Shown here: piece after piece, positions 8,908 to 17,970 of the stretch | How the letters are laid out: each line of letters starts with the position of its first letter | Numbering within the stretch: position 1 is the first letter of the stretch | Source: Paracoccaceae bacterium | GTDB taxonomy: Bacteria; Pseudomonadota; Alphaproteobacteria; Rhodobacterales; Rhodobacteraceae | Assembly: GCA_033344815.1 (NCBI GenBank) | Contig: JAWPMR010000001.1 | Span: 2,280,136 to 2,344,135, forward strand | Direction of reading: 5' to 3' | DNA: 64,000 nucleotides | Notes under the pieces: generated by a model | Told to the model about the DNA's origin: nothing | What the model saw: the letters and a program-made list of their open reading frames with translations, nothing else | The model's database searches: none | Position numbers and translations under genes: made by a program

Positions 8908-9897
8908 ATGAAAATGACACAGAAATTCATGGCCGGTACGGCCACGCTTGCAATTGCGGTGGGCGCGGTCGCACCAGCATTTGCAGCTGAGAAATGGGAT
9001 ATGCCCATGGCTTATTCCGCGTCGAACTTCCATTCTGAAAACGGCGTTGCCTTTGCGGAGTGCGTAGGCGCGGGCACGAATGGTGAGATCACCATCGAAG
9101 TGCATCCGGGCGGATCGCTGTTCGCGGGTGCGGACATCAAACGGGCCATTCAAACCGGTCAGGTGCAGATTGGGGAGCGCCTGCTGTCAGGTCACCAGAA
9201 CGAAAGTGCCGTGTTCGGATTTGACAGTATTCCGTTCCTGGCTCCTTCGTTTGATGACAGCGAAAAGCTGTTCAAAGCAGCCAAGCCAAAAATCGACGCG
9301 CTTTTAGACGAGCAAAACCTCGAAATGCTCTACGCTGTGCCATGGCCGCCACAAGGGCTGTATTTCAAAAAAGAAGTGAACAGCGTGGCCGATATGGCTG
9401 GAGTCAAATTCCGTTCATATAACAACACAACCAGCCGTTTGGCTGAACTCACCGGCATGTTGCCCGTCACGGTCGAAGCCGCTGAAATCAGTCAAGCTTT
9501 TGCAACTGGAGTTGCTGAATCCATGGTATCCTCGGGCGCCACCGGATATGATCGCAAGGTCTGGGAAAGCCTGACACATTTCTACGAGGTTGATGCCTGG
9601 TTGCCCCGCAACTACGTGATGGTCAATCAGGACGTTTGGGCGAATGTGTCTGAGGCAAACCAAACCGCCATCCGGACCTGCGCGGATGAGGCCGCGGCAC
9701 GGGGACTGGAAGCCTCCAAAGCCTATACACAATTCACCATGGACGGTCTCGCCGCTGGCGGTATGACAGTGCAGCCTGCAGGCGACGCTTTGATGGGCGA
9801 ATTGCGCGAAATCGGTGCGACCATGACAACCGAATGGCTCGAAGCTGCCGGAGACGAAGGTGCCGCCCTCGTCGATGACTTCAAAGCGATGCAATAA
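8908..9897 (+). CDS. TRAP transporter substrate-binding protein (DctP family)
   Basis: Periplasmic receptor that captures a small carboxylate and hands it to the TRAP permease; 329 residues. A Sec signal peptide ends near residue 27 (APAFA-AEKW). The DctP fold is marked by VHPGGSLF, by the VKFRSYNN block with the conserved arginine that binds the ligand's carboxylate, and by WAVANQAA-like NVSEANQTAI near the C-terminus. A good ribosome site (GGAGAG) precedes the ATG. Its operon partners are 5-oxoprolinase subunits, so pyroglutamate is the best guess for ligand; pyroglutamate-binding DctP proteins are known in Bordetella. Confidence 0.93.
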   Translation: MKMTQKFMAGTATLAIAVGAVAPAFAAEKWDMPMAYSASNFHSENGVAFAECVGAGTNGEITIEVHPGGSLFAGADIKRAIQTGQVQIGERLLSGHQNESAVFGFDSIPFLAPSFDDSEKLFKAAKPKIDALLDEQNLEMLYAVPWPPQGLYFKKEVNSVADMAGVKFRSYNNTTSRLAELTGMLPVTVEAAEISQAFATGVAESMVSSGATGYDRKVWESLTHFYEVDAWLPRNYVMVNQDVWANVSEANQTAIRTCADEAAARGLEASKAYTQFTMDGLAAGGMTVQPAGDALMGELREIGATMTTEWLEAAGDEGAALVDDFKAMQ

Positions 9898-9906
9898 ACT
9901 TTAAGT

Positions 9907-9937
9907 AGCGGCCCTGAGTTTCGGGGCCGCTAATTTT
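9907..9937 (+). terminator. Intercistronic hairpin after the TRAP binding-protein gene
   Basis: AGCGGCCC (9907-9914) pairs with GGGCCGCT (9924-9931) around a nine-base loop, followed by AATTTTC. It lies between the receptor gene and the permease genes. Such a hairpin would stabilise or partly terminate the message, keeping receptor levels above permease levels. Confidence 0.6.
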
Positions 9938-9963
9938 CAATCTCCATTGGGTGGGGTGATGCC

Positions 9964-10488
9964 GTGACTGCGATCCGCAAGACGCTTGATTTCCTATACC
10001 TGCTTGCCGGAATTGCCGCAGCACTATGCCTGATCGCAATTCTCGTACTGATCGTGGCGCAGATGGTGGCGCGCTGGACCGGCGAAATATTCCCCGGCGC
10101 CCCGAATTATGCAGGCTACGCGATGGCTGCGGCAAGCTTTCTGGCCTTTGCCAACGCGCTGAACAAGGGCGCGCATATCCGGGTTTCCATCCTGCTGAAT
10201 TCTGTCCCCGCGCATCTTAAGCGTGCTCTGGAAATCTGGTGTTTCACATTGGGCGCAGCGGTCGCATGGTATTTCACCTATTACGCCTATTGGTTTGTGT
10301 ATTGGTCGTGGAAGTTCAACGAGGTCAGTCAGGGACAGGACGCGATCCACTTGTGGATCCCGCAATCTGTCATGGTTATTGGCGGCGGTTTGCTGGCCAT
10401 CGCACTGACGGATAACCTGGCACATGTCATTTTCAAAGGCGATCACCGGATCACCCGCGATACCGTCGACGATACATTCGAGGTGTGA
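9964..10488 (+). CDS. TRAP transporter small permease (DctQ family)
   Basis: 174 residues with four membrane helices, the normal size and topology for the small Q subunit that scaffolds the M subunit in the inner membrane. The family pattern appears as YAMAAASFLAFANAL followed by HIRV at the start of helix 3. The start is GTG at 9964, preceded by GGGGTG-type ribosome site. The M-subunit start follows the stop by four bases. Confidence 0.9.
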   Translation: MTAIRKTLDFLYLLAGIAAALCLIAILVLIVAQMVARWTGEIFPGAPNYAGYAMAAASFLAFANALNKGAHIRVSILLNSVPAHLKRALEIWCFTLGAAVAWYFTYYAYWFVYWSWKFNEVSQGQDAIHLWIPQSVMVIGGGLLAIALTDNLAHVIFKGDHRITRDTVDDTFEV

Positions 10489-10492
10489 TGCG

Positions 10493-11803
10493 ATGACCGA
10501 ACTCTACGCCATCATCCTTTTCCTTGTTGTCCTCTTCCTGCTTCTTGGCACCGGCGTCTGGGTTGGCCTCGCGCTGATGGGTGTGGCCTGGGTCGGAATG
10601 GAGCTGTTTACCACCCGTCCCGTGGGCGACACGATGATCACAACGATCTGGGCGTCTTCGAGCAGCTGGACCCTGACTGCCCTGCCCCTGTTCATCTGGA
10701 TGGGAGAAATTCTCTACCGCACGCGACTGTCCGAGGACATGTTCAAGGGTCTCTCGCCCTGGCTTGCGCGTTTGCCGGGCGGATTGGTCCATACCAACAT
10801 CGTCGCCTGCACCGTTTTCGCGGCGGTCTCGGGATCCTCCGCCGCCACGCTAACCACCGTCGGCAAGATGTCGATCCCCGAACTGCGCAACAGAAACTAC
10901 CCGGAAAACATGGTAATTGGCACATTGGCAGGCGCGGCCACATTAGGACTGATGATCCCACCATCCCTTGCGCTAATCGTCTATGGCGTCACTGTGAACG
11001 AATCCATAACCAAGCTGTTTTTTGCAGGCGTATTCCCCGGATTGATCCTCGCGGGCATGTTCATGGCCTATGTGGCAATCGTCTCCTTTATGTCAAAGGA
11101 TTGGAGCCCCACGGTCGAGACGGGAATGAGCTTTGGTGAAAAGCTTGCGAACTCCCGGTTTCTTGCACCCGTTTTTGCGCTGATCACAATCGTCATCGGC
11201 TCCATGTATCTGGGGTACGCCACAGCAACCGAGGCCGCAGCCATCGGTGTCATCGGGGCGCTGCTGCTGGCGCTGTTTCAGGGATCCTTGAGCCCAACCT
11301 CGTTCCGCGACAGCTTGATGGGCGCGATGCGCACCTCTGCCATGATCGCCTTGATCCTTGCGGGGGCGGCGTTCCTGAAACTCTCCATGGGTTTCACTGG
11401 GTTGCCCCGCGCATTGGCGGATGGGATTGCAGCGATGGAACTCACGCGGTTTCAGCTGCTTATGGCGTTGTTGGTTTTTTACATCATCCTTGGCATGTTT
11501 CTGGATGGTATCTCTTCGGTGGTTTTGACCATGGCTGTGGTCGAGCCAATGGTACGCGAAGCGGGCATCGACCTGATCTGGTTCGGCATCTTCGTTGTTG
11601 TTGTTGTCGAAATGGCCCAGATCACACCACCCATTGGGTTCAATCTCTTTGTGCTGCAAGGCATGACGAACCATGAGATGGGGTACATCACCAAAGCCGC
11701 GCTGCCGATGTTTTTGATTATGGTCCTGATGGTTTTTGTGCTGATCTGGTTCCCGGACATCGCGACCTGGTTGCCCGAAAATCTGCGACAGACCCCGAAT
11801 TAG
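10493..11803 (+). CDS. TRAP transporter large permease (DctM family)
   Basis: 436 residues, the normal size for the M subunit that moves substrate with sodium. There are about 12 hydrophobic segments. Family blocks are VSGSSAATLTTVG (residues about 113-125) and MIPPSLALIVYG, with the C-terminal repeat EMAQITPPIGFNLFVLQG. I chose the ATG at 10493 (MTELYAIIL) rather than an upstream ATG, because the longer form would add 23 hydrophilic residues overlapping the Q gene. Confidence 0.93.
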   Translation: MTELYAIILFLVVLFLLLGTGVWVGLALMGVAWVGMELFTTRPVGDTMITTIWASSSSWTLTALPLFIWMGEILYRTRLSEDMFKGLSPWLARLPGGLVHTNIVACTVFAAVSGSSAATLTTVGKMSIPELRNRNYPENMVIGTLAGAATLGLMIPPSLALIVYGVTVNESITKLFFAGVFPGLILAGMFMAYVAIVSFMSKDWSPTVETGMSFGEKLANSRFLAPVFALITIVIGSMYLGYATATEAAAIGVIGALLLALFQGSLSPTSFRDSLMGAMRTSAMIALILAGAAFLKLSMGFTGLPRALADGIAAMELTRFQLLMALLVFYIILGMFLDGISSVVLTMAVVEPMVREAGIDLIWFGIFVVVVVEMAQITPPIGFNLFVLQGMTNHEMGYITKAALPMFLIMVLMVFVLIWFPDIATWLPENLRQTPN

Positions 11804-11808
11804 CAAAA

Positions 11809-12744
11809 GTGGTACGACTGTTATGGATGATATCCGACAACGCGCGCACCTGTTTGATCGCAGGTCTCGTGGCAGGTCTGGCGCTGCCGGGGCTCGCCAA
11901 AGCGATGCAGCCCTGGTTGCCACAAATGGTTGCGGCATTGCTGACCGTTACCGCTCTGCGCATCGGTCGGGATGCCGCGATGGGGGCGATATCGGATCTG
12001 CGCTGGGGGCTGGGGTCCGTCGCCGTATTGCAGCTCATTCTGCCGATTGTCTTGTTTGGCCTGTGCTGGGCCCTTGGCATTTCGCAAACGCCCGTAGCCA
12101 TGGCAATCATTTTGGCAACAACGGCGCCTGCAATCACCGGGTCGCCCAATCTGGCGCTGCTGTTGGGACAGGATGGCGGGCGCATGATGCAAATCATGGT
12201 ACTGGGAACTGCCGCTTTTCCCCTGACTGTCATCCCGATCCTGTGGTTACTGCCCCAACTAGGCGCGCTCAGCGCAATCCTGGCAGCTGCTGTAACCGTG
12301 TTGGTCGTCATAACAGTCGCAACTTTTGTCGGTTTCAGCCTGCGCGCGACCTTTTTCCCATCGCCGAGCGCAAAACAGATCAAGGCCCTGGATGGTCTTT
12401 CCGTGCTGGCGTTCTCGGGCATTGTGGTGGCATTGATGGCTGCACTGAACCCCGCTTTGCGCAGCGATCCCGCGAATGTTGCGTTATGGGCTCTTCTCGC
12501 TTTTGCCATTGGGTACGGTGCACAGGGCCTGACCCTCTTGTGTTTGCGGGGCTCGCGCCTGAACCATGTGGCGGGGCCGCTAGCCATTGGTGCGGGCAAC
12601 CGCAATATCGCCCTCTTTCTGGTCGCCTTGCCAGCGGATGTATTGGCACCGTTGATGGTTTTTGTCGGGTGCTGGCAATTGCCCATGTATCTGACCCCGA
12701 TCCTGCTGCGCAGGCTTTACCGTTCAAGGGCATCAAATGACTGA
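11809..12744 (+). CDS. Multi-pass permease resembling the bile acid:sodium symporter (BASS) family
   Basis: 311 residues with about ten membrane segments. The helix-break motif AITGSPNLALLLG (about 109-121) and the second-repeat motif AIGAGNRNIALFLVA (about 262-276) resemble the crossover regions of BASS-type sodium symporters. It starts six bases after the dctM stop (GTG at 11809, or ATG at 11827). Its end overlaps pxpB by eight bases, so it belongs to the 5-oxoproline operon. It may be an exporter, a second importer or a glutamate/oxoproline exchanger. The family call is moderate. Confidence 0.6.
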   Translation: MVRLLWMISDNARTCLIAGLVAGLALPGLAKAMQPWLPQMVAALLTVTALRIGRDAAMGAISDLRWGLGSVAVLQLILPIVLFGLCWALGISQTPVAMAIILATTAPAITGSPNLALLLGQDGGRMMQIMVLGTAAFPLTVIPILWLLPQLGALSAILAAAVTVLVVITVATFVGFSLRATFFPSPSAKQIKALDGLSVLAFSGIVVALMAALNPALRSDPANVALWALLAFAIGYGAQGLTLLCLRGSRLNHVAGPLAIGAGNRNIALFLVALPADVLAPLMVFVGCWQLPMYLTPILLRRLYRSRASND

Positions 12745-13468
12745 AACGCCACGCATCCGTACGGTTGGCTTGTCAGGGCTCCTTGTCAGTTTTGGCACAT
12801 CCATGAGCGAACCCGCCAATCGTGCCGCATTGGCATTTCGAGCCGCCCTTGAGGCGCAAGAGTGGCCCGAAGTCCGCGAAAGCATGATGTCGCTTGTGTC
12901 TGTCTTTGTCGCCGTGGATCTGGTCACAACGCCCGCTGAGGCGACAACAGAAAAGCTTCAAGTGCTCCTGGAAACGCAGGATTGGTACGAAGCCGCCTTG
13001 CCCGCGGGCCGGACGTTGCTGCATGTTCCAACGCTCTACGGCACGGACCTTGCGCCACAGTTGGAAGAAGCCGCCGAGGTTGCCGGGCTGGACCCGGATG
13101 AAGCCATCCGGCTGCTGTCTACTTCCCGGGTACGGGTCCTGACTTTGGGATTTGCTCCGGGCCAACCTTACCTTGGTGAATTGCCCGAGGTTTGGAACAT
13201 CCCGCGACAACAAAACCTGACCAAAAGTGTACCCACCGGCGCTTTGGTGGTGGCCATCCGACAATTGATCACCTTCACGGCTCCGACACCAACCGGATGG
13301 CGGCATATTGGACAAACTGCGTTTCGCAATTTCGTTCTGGAAGCCGAACACCCGTTTGCTTTGTCGCCGGGGGACGAGCTGATCTTTCCGTCCATTGATC
13401 GGGCAGCTTTTGACAAAATCGACCCCAGTGATCGTTTTGGCGCTGCTGATCGGGAAATGATCGCATGA
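12737..13468 (+). CDS. pxpB: 5-oxoprolinase subunit PxpB (KipI/allophanate hydrolase subunit 1 family)
   Basis: One of three subunits of the prokaryotic ATP-dependent 5-oxoprolinase, which opens 5-oxoproline to L-glutamate. 243 residues; the family block LTLGFAPGQPYLGELP lies near 137-152, and the C-terminal PFALSPGDELIFPSID is typical. It has an extra N-terminal stretch compared with KipI. Overlaps flank it on both sides: eight bases with the permease gene and four with pxpC (ATGA). Tight coupling of this kind fits a stoichiometric complex. Confidence 0.9.
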   Translation: MTETPRIRTVGLSGLLVSFGTSMSEPANRAALAFRAALEAQEWPEVRESMMSLVSVFVAVDLVTTPAEATTEKLQVLLETQDWYEAALPAGRTLLHVPTLYGTDLAPQLEEAAEVAGLDPDEAIRLLSTSRVRVLTLGFAPGQPYLGELPEVWNIPRQQNLTKSVPTGALVVAIRQLITFTAPTPTGWRHIGQTAFRNFVLEAEHPFALSPGDELIFPSIDRAAFDKIDPSDRFGAADREMIA

Positions 13469-14487
13469 GCGCGCACCTCAGGGTTTTATCGGCAGGCCCG
13501 GCCATGAGCATTCAGGATTTGGGCCGTGAAGGGCATCTGGCCTTTGGCCTTACGCGGGGCGGCGCGGCTGACCGATTGGCCCTCTTTGAAGGGGCTGCGC
13601 TTTTGGGACAACCCGCAGAATGCGCCACGATCGAGATGGTCGGTATGGGTGGTACATTTGAGGCCACTGCGGATACGATCATTGCCCTCACCGGGGCGCG
13701 CATGGCCGCAACCCTTGATGGTGCGCCAATGGTCTGGAATGCATCGCATACGTTGCCAGCGGGCGCCAAACTTGTGATTGGCGGGGCGCAAACCGGAACT
13801 TATGGCTATCTGCATATCGCAGGCGGGTTCGATACACCTCTCTACATGGGTGCGCGCGCCACGCATCTGACCGCGCAGATTGGTGCCGTGTTGAAGACCG
13901 GCGATGACATCGCCTTTCGCCCATCGACCCCGGCACGCAGTGGGTATTTCCTATTACCTGACACCAGATTTCAAGGCGGCGCTGTTCGGGTAACGCCTTC
14001 ATTTCAATCGGAGCATTTCTCGCAAGAAACGCGAAACCGCTTTTGCCAAACCACGTTCCGCCGCGATCCACGCAGCAACCGTCAGGGCGTGCGCATGGAT
14101 GCCGATGCCCCCGGCTTTTACGCCGAAGGTGGATTGAGCATCGTTTCCGAGGTGATCACCACCGGCGATATTCAGGTTGCCGGGGACGGCGCGCCTTATG
14201 TGCTTATGTGTGAAAGCCAGACCACGGGCGGATATCCCAGAATAGGTACGGTCATCCCGTCTGATTTGCCGAAAGTCGCGCAAGCACCTGTTGGGACCGT
14301 GATTGAGTTTGAGTTCATTTCACATGATACGGCAATCGAGATTGAGAAACGCATCCGAAATGAGATCAAAACGCTCTCCTCTCGTGCGCAACCTTTGGTG
14401 CGAGATCCGCACGACATTCCCGACTTACTTGCCTATCAACTCATCAGTGGCACGGTGTCGGCAACCGCCGATCCATTTGCGTCTTAA
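13465..14487 (+). CDS. pxpC: 5-oxoprolinase subunit PxpC (KipA/biotin-dependent carboxyltransferase family)
   Basis: 340 residues, usual length. It opens with SAGPAMSIQDLGREGHLAFG (about 9-28), the hallmark of the KipA/allophanate hydrolase subunit 2 family, followed by GGAADRLALFEGAALLG. The C-terminal TGGYPRIGTVIPSDL block is also conserved. It works with PxpB and PxpA. It starts inside the end of pxpB and is followed by pxpA after 12 bases containing an AAGGAG ribosome site. Confidence 0.93.
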   Translation: MSAHLRVLSAGPAMSIQDLGREGHLAFGLTRGGAADRLALFEGAALLGQPAECATIEMVGMGGTFEATADTIIALTGARMAATLDGAPMVWNASHTLPAGAKLVIGGAQTGTYGYLHIAGGFDTPLYMGARATHLTAQIGAVLKTGDDIAFRPSTPARSGYFLLPDTRFQGGAVRVTPSFQSEHFSQETRNRFCQTTFRRDPRSNRQGVRMDADAPGFYAEGGLSIVSEVITTGDIQVAGDGAPYVLMCESQTTGGYPRIGTVIPSDLPKVAQAPVGTVIEFEFISHDTAIEIEKRIRNEIKTLSSRAQPLVRDPHDIPDLLAYQLISGTVSATADPFAS

Positions 14488-14499
14488 AGGAGATATCGC

Positions 14500-15270
14500 A
14501 TGACCCATGTAGATCTTAACGCCGATATGGGCGAGAGTTTCGGCCCTTGGAACATGGGCGATGACGCTTCCTTGCTGAAAACTGTGACCTCAGCAAACAT
14601 CGCCTGCGGCGCGCACGCCGGTGACCCGGATGTGATGGCCACGACCATGCGTTTTGCGCTGGAAAACGGCGTCGGAATTGGCGCGCATCCTGGTTTTGCG
14701 GATTTGCAGGGGTTTGGTCGCCGACGGATGGATGTGCCGCGCGCAACATTACAAAACTCGATACGGTATCAGGTGGCAGCCTCGATCGGGATGGCCAAAT
14801 CGCTGGGCGCAGAGGTACGTCACTTAAAGGTGCACGGCGCTTTGGCCAACATGGCCTCTGAAGACGAAGCACTCGCCACAGATCTTTATCAAGCTGCCCT
14901 TTCCGTGGCACCTGATTTGATCGTCATGGTGTTATGTGCCACGGCGCAGGAAGCGGCGGCGCGCAAACTTGGCTGCGCCTATGCTGGCGAGATTTTTGCG
15001 GATCGTGCCTATAACGATGATGCGACACTGGTGGATCGCAGTCTTCCCGGCGCCGTAATCCACGACCCGGAAATCGCTGGAAAACGCATGGTGGAGATGG
15101 TTCAGGCCGGTGCAATCATTACGGAAACCGGCAAGCGGATCGAAACCGATATCGATACAATTTGCCTGCATGGCGACACGCCAACGGCGGTGCAGATCGC
15201 AGTCTCTGTGCGCCACGCCCTTGAGACGTCAGGTATCAGCGTCCGTCAATTCGAGGGTCGGCGCGTTTGA
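14500..15270 (+). CDS. pxpA: 5-oxoprolinase subunit PxpA (LamB/YcsF family)
   Basis: 256 residues, standard for the family. VDLNADMGESFGPW opens the protein and SANIACGAHAGDP follows at about 31-43; these carry the conserved Asp and His residues of the LamB/YcsF fold. GIGAHPGFADLQGFGRR and LKVHGALANM are further signatures. It closes the operon and so completes a full PxpABC set beside two transport systems. The convergent cytochrome gene ends 13 bases later. Confidence 0.95.
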   Translation: MTHVDLNADMGESFGPWNMGDDASLLKTVTSANIACGAHAGDPDVMATTMRFALENGVGIGAHPGFADLQGFGRRRMDVPRATLQNSIRYQVAASIGMAKSLGAEVRHLKVHGALANMASEDEALATDLYQAALSVAPDLIVMVLCATAQEAAARKLGCAYAGEIFADRAYNDDATLVDRSLPGAVIHDPEIAGKRMVEMVQAGAIITETGKRIETDIDTICLHGDTPTAVQIAVSVRHALETSGISVRQFEGRRV

Positions 15271-15283
15271 TCACACGCCGCGA

Positions 15284-16633
15284 TCATTGATCCGACGTTT
15301 CCTGCTTTAGAAAGGCGATAAGGTCGTCGCGATCCTTGCGCTTGGTAATACGCTGCATGGGCATTTTAGACCCCGGGATGTAGTGATCAGGCCCCTGATC
15401 AAACAACAGGTCAATCGTTTCATCTGACCAGATGATCCCGGAGTCTTTGAGGGTGGAGGAGTATAGGTAGCCCTCTACCGTTCCTGCAGGACGCTCGAAA
15501 AGCCCGTACAAAGTTGGACCCGCACGACGTTTTCCGTCAGCACCCAACGTATGACAAATCGAGCATTTCCGCTGGAACTGCCGTTCTCCGTTGGACATTT
15601 CTTCAGGCGCTTTCAGGAAGCTGCGTTTGGTGTCGGACATCTGCGGTGACGCACCCAAATCCTTGATCGGCCAGCTATACATCGCGTCATCCAGACCTCC
15701 TGCATGAATGTTTTCTCCACTTTCGGAAAACGCCAATGCCCATATGGGACCAGACAGTGTTGCGCGAAAATCATTGGAAATACGCCAATCCACTGTGTCG
15801 ATCAGCATGATGTACCCTTGCGCATCCCCAACAGCGATGCGTGCCGCTTGCGGATGGTACGCCATCGCAAGAATAGGGCGACGGTCGGCTGTGAAATCGC
15901 GCAAAGGCTCCCCCTCAGGCAGACTGGCAAGCCGTGTCGTGCCATCCACCGCCCCATAGGCAATCCAACTGTCATCCGCCCCAATTGTCAGCGTATTGAT
16001 ACCGAACCCATGATTGACGAGGCGCCGCAGCGGTGCACCGGTCATCGCATCCCACACACGGATGGTCCCATCTGCGGAAGCGCTATAGAGTCTTTGCCCA
16101 TCCGCGGAAAATGCCACGTCATTCACGATGTTATCATGGCCGGTAATATTAATGACCGGCGTGTCATCCACGACGGACCAGATCCGCAGGGTTCTATCCC
16201 AGCTTGCAGACGCCACGCGGTTGCCATCCGGTGACATGGCAAGTCGGATGACTTTGGCTGTATGCGTGCCGAGCACTTGAGACTGACTCGTGGCCTCATT
16301 CCAAACACGCACGGTAAAATCATCACCAGCCGAAACCACACGCCCTTTTGTTGCCAACACAACCGCATTGACGGCTGCGGTATGCCCTTCAAGCCAGACC
16401 GGAACGCCATCGCGCCACAAGCCGACCGAATTGTCAAAACTGGCGGTCAATATCGTTCCATCTGATCCCGCCGAGATGCCTTTGATCGGACCGCCATGAC
16501 CTTTCAAGGTAAAAAACTCCTGGGCTGTACTGCTCGGCGCCGCGCAGAGATTTAGACATAGCACCAACAGACCAAAAACAGGCAAAAGCCTGCCTTTCAA
16601 GACGCGTGCTATCCTGTCATTTAAATCGGCCAT
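15284..16633 (-). CDS. Periplasmic WD40-repeat protein fused to a c-type cytochrome
   Basis: 449 residues. A hydrophobic signal sequence or anchor lies near 15-38. Five or more WD40 repeats fill about 40-330 (for example ASWDRTLRIWS and ASADGTIRVWD). A C-terminal cytochrome c domain carries CSICH at 357-361 for haem attachment, with a likely axial Met in GSKMPM near 424. The role is presumably electron transfer guided by protein docking; the partner is unknown. It is convergent with pxpA and has no obvious operon mates. Confidence 0.88.
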   Translation of the reverse strand: MADLNDRIARVLKGRLLPVFGLLVLCLNLCAAPSSTAQEFFTLKGHGGPIKGISAGSDGTILTASFDNSVGLWRDGVPVWLEGHTAAVNAVVLATKGRVVSAGDDFTVRVWNEATSQSQVLGTHTAKVIRLAMSPDGNRVASASWDRTLRIWSVVDDTPVINITGHDNIVNDVAFSADGQRLYSASADGTIRVWDAMTGAPLRRLVNHGFGINTLTIGADDSWIAYGAVDGTTRLASLPEGEPLRDFTADRRPILAMAYHPQAARIAVGDAQGYIMLIDTVDWRISNDFRATLSGPIWALAFSESGENIHAGGLDDAMYSWPIKDLGASPQMSDTKRSFLKAPEEMSNGERQFQRKCSICHTLGADGKRRAGPTLYGLFERPAGTVEGYLYSSTLKDSGIIWSDETIDLLFDQGPDHYIPGSKMPMQRITKRKDRDDLIAFLKQETSDQ

Positions 16634-17363
16634 GTCATCCCCGATTTATCAGGGACCGCGCAGGTCGGGAAAGATCTTTTTTCTTGCATGTCTGAACTAT
16701 CGCAAAAATGCCCTGTGTGGTCCATCGGCGTGCACTTGCCTGCATTTGATGCGCGATCTAACGCATGGTCAATTCAGAAATTTCTGCACCCGGTTGATGT
16801 ATTTGGCCTGCATCAGACCGGCGCGGTTTAGATGCAGGCGGTGATGGTTGCCGCCGTTGGGTTTTGGATTCTCCTATCCGGTCTCTTATCTCGACCAATT
16901 TCGCCACCAGACGGCGGCCAATTTCGGCGCCGGCGCCATGTATCGAAACACTACGAAATCAGAAGCTTATCCTTGCCACCAGGATCGACTCGCCCATCGA
17001 AGGCTGTGCGCAATAATCCGCCAAAACGGACTTAAAGAAAGCGCGTGACACCACAATGCTTCTGCGGAGCGCGCTCGCCGCAACCTCGACTATGGCGAGG
17101 TTTCCTCGCCGATCAATGAGAGCGCTTGGCCCCAAGCAGACTTGCCCGGATGCCTGACACTCTGCGACGCAGGACCCCCTGTCATCGCTGGCGAGCAGAT
17201 GATTCATTGCCTTTGGACTGCGTCCATCACTGAACCCAAATACCAGATCAAACAAATTGCTTTAAACCATATCCTGTTCGCACACTTGCACGCTCGGGCC
17301 GAATTTCGCCTTGATGAACAGCTGTTACTTCTTGAGACAAGCCAGCAAACAACAACTGGCTTT
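16634..17363. other. Gene-poor stretch, 730 bp
   Basis: I see no gene here. It must hold the promoter of the WD40-cytochrome gene at its left end and the end of the leftward operon at its right end. The frames present have no ribosome sites or recognisable motifs. Confidence 0.45.
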
Positions 17364-17969
17364 TTACGTGAGCTTTTTAGGACTGTGCTTTTCGCTTAGC
17401 TGCTTTTCGATACGACGCGGAATGAATTGTCCCGGCATCGTCCAGTTGGGTGTTTCACCGGCAAATTCTTCAAAAAAACCGATGGCAAGATTCACGTCCT
17501 CACGCACGTTTTCCCGAAAGGACCACCAGGCACGCAGATCACCCAGCTTCGGCGCTGTATCGGCGGTCAAAGAAAAATCCTGCTCGATCACTGAATCCCG
17601 CACCGCGAGGCAAAAAGAAACATACAAGTAACCTTCAGGCCAAAAAGTGGCCGGTTGATCGCGATCACTGTCCGTTTCACTGGCGGTAACAGGCGCATGA
17701 CGCACCAATTCACGTAACATCAAACCGGCGGCAAATGTAACGTATTCCAAGCGGTGATCTTCGGCCTTGTACTTTTGCGTCTCGAACGAACGAAACCACG
17801 TACCAAACGCCTCTAGGAGCTTACCTTCATCAAGTGTCAGGGTTTGACCCGTTTCGAGCTCTACTTCGGCAAGAAATTCCCGGAAAGAACTGACGAACCA
17901 TCGCGCGCGACGGATCGTCTTGCGCACCGGCATGTCACTTTCTTCCAAAACGTGGAGGGATTCTTTCAC
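17364..17969 (-). CDS. Unknown protein, last gene of the leftward sugar operon
   Basis: 201 residues, soluble, acidic, rich in aromatic residues; no signal peptide or membrane segment. I do not recognise a family. Start chosen at GTG 17969, which has AAAGGA seven bases upstream and lies one base after the stop of the preceding gene, so the two are translationally coupled. Blocks such as WFVSSFREFL and PEGYLYVSFCLAVRD look conserved in style. Its basic C-terminus reads PRRIEKQL. It may form a complex with its upstream partner. Confidence 0.65.
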   Translation of the reverse strand: MKESLHVLEESDMPVRKTIRRARWFVSSFREFLAEVELETGQTLTLDEGKLLEAFGTWFRSFETQKYKAEDHRLEYVTFAAGLMLRELVRHAPVTASETDSDRDQPATFWPEGYLYVSFCLAVRDSVIEQDFSLTADTAPKLGDLRAWWSFRENVREDVNLAIGFFEEFAGETPNWTMPGQFIPRRIEKQLSEKHSPKKLT

Positions 17970-17970
17970 G

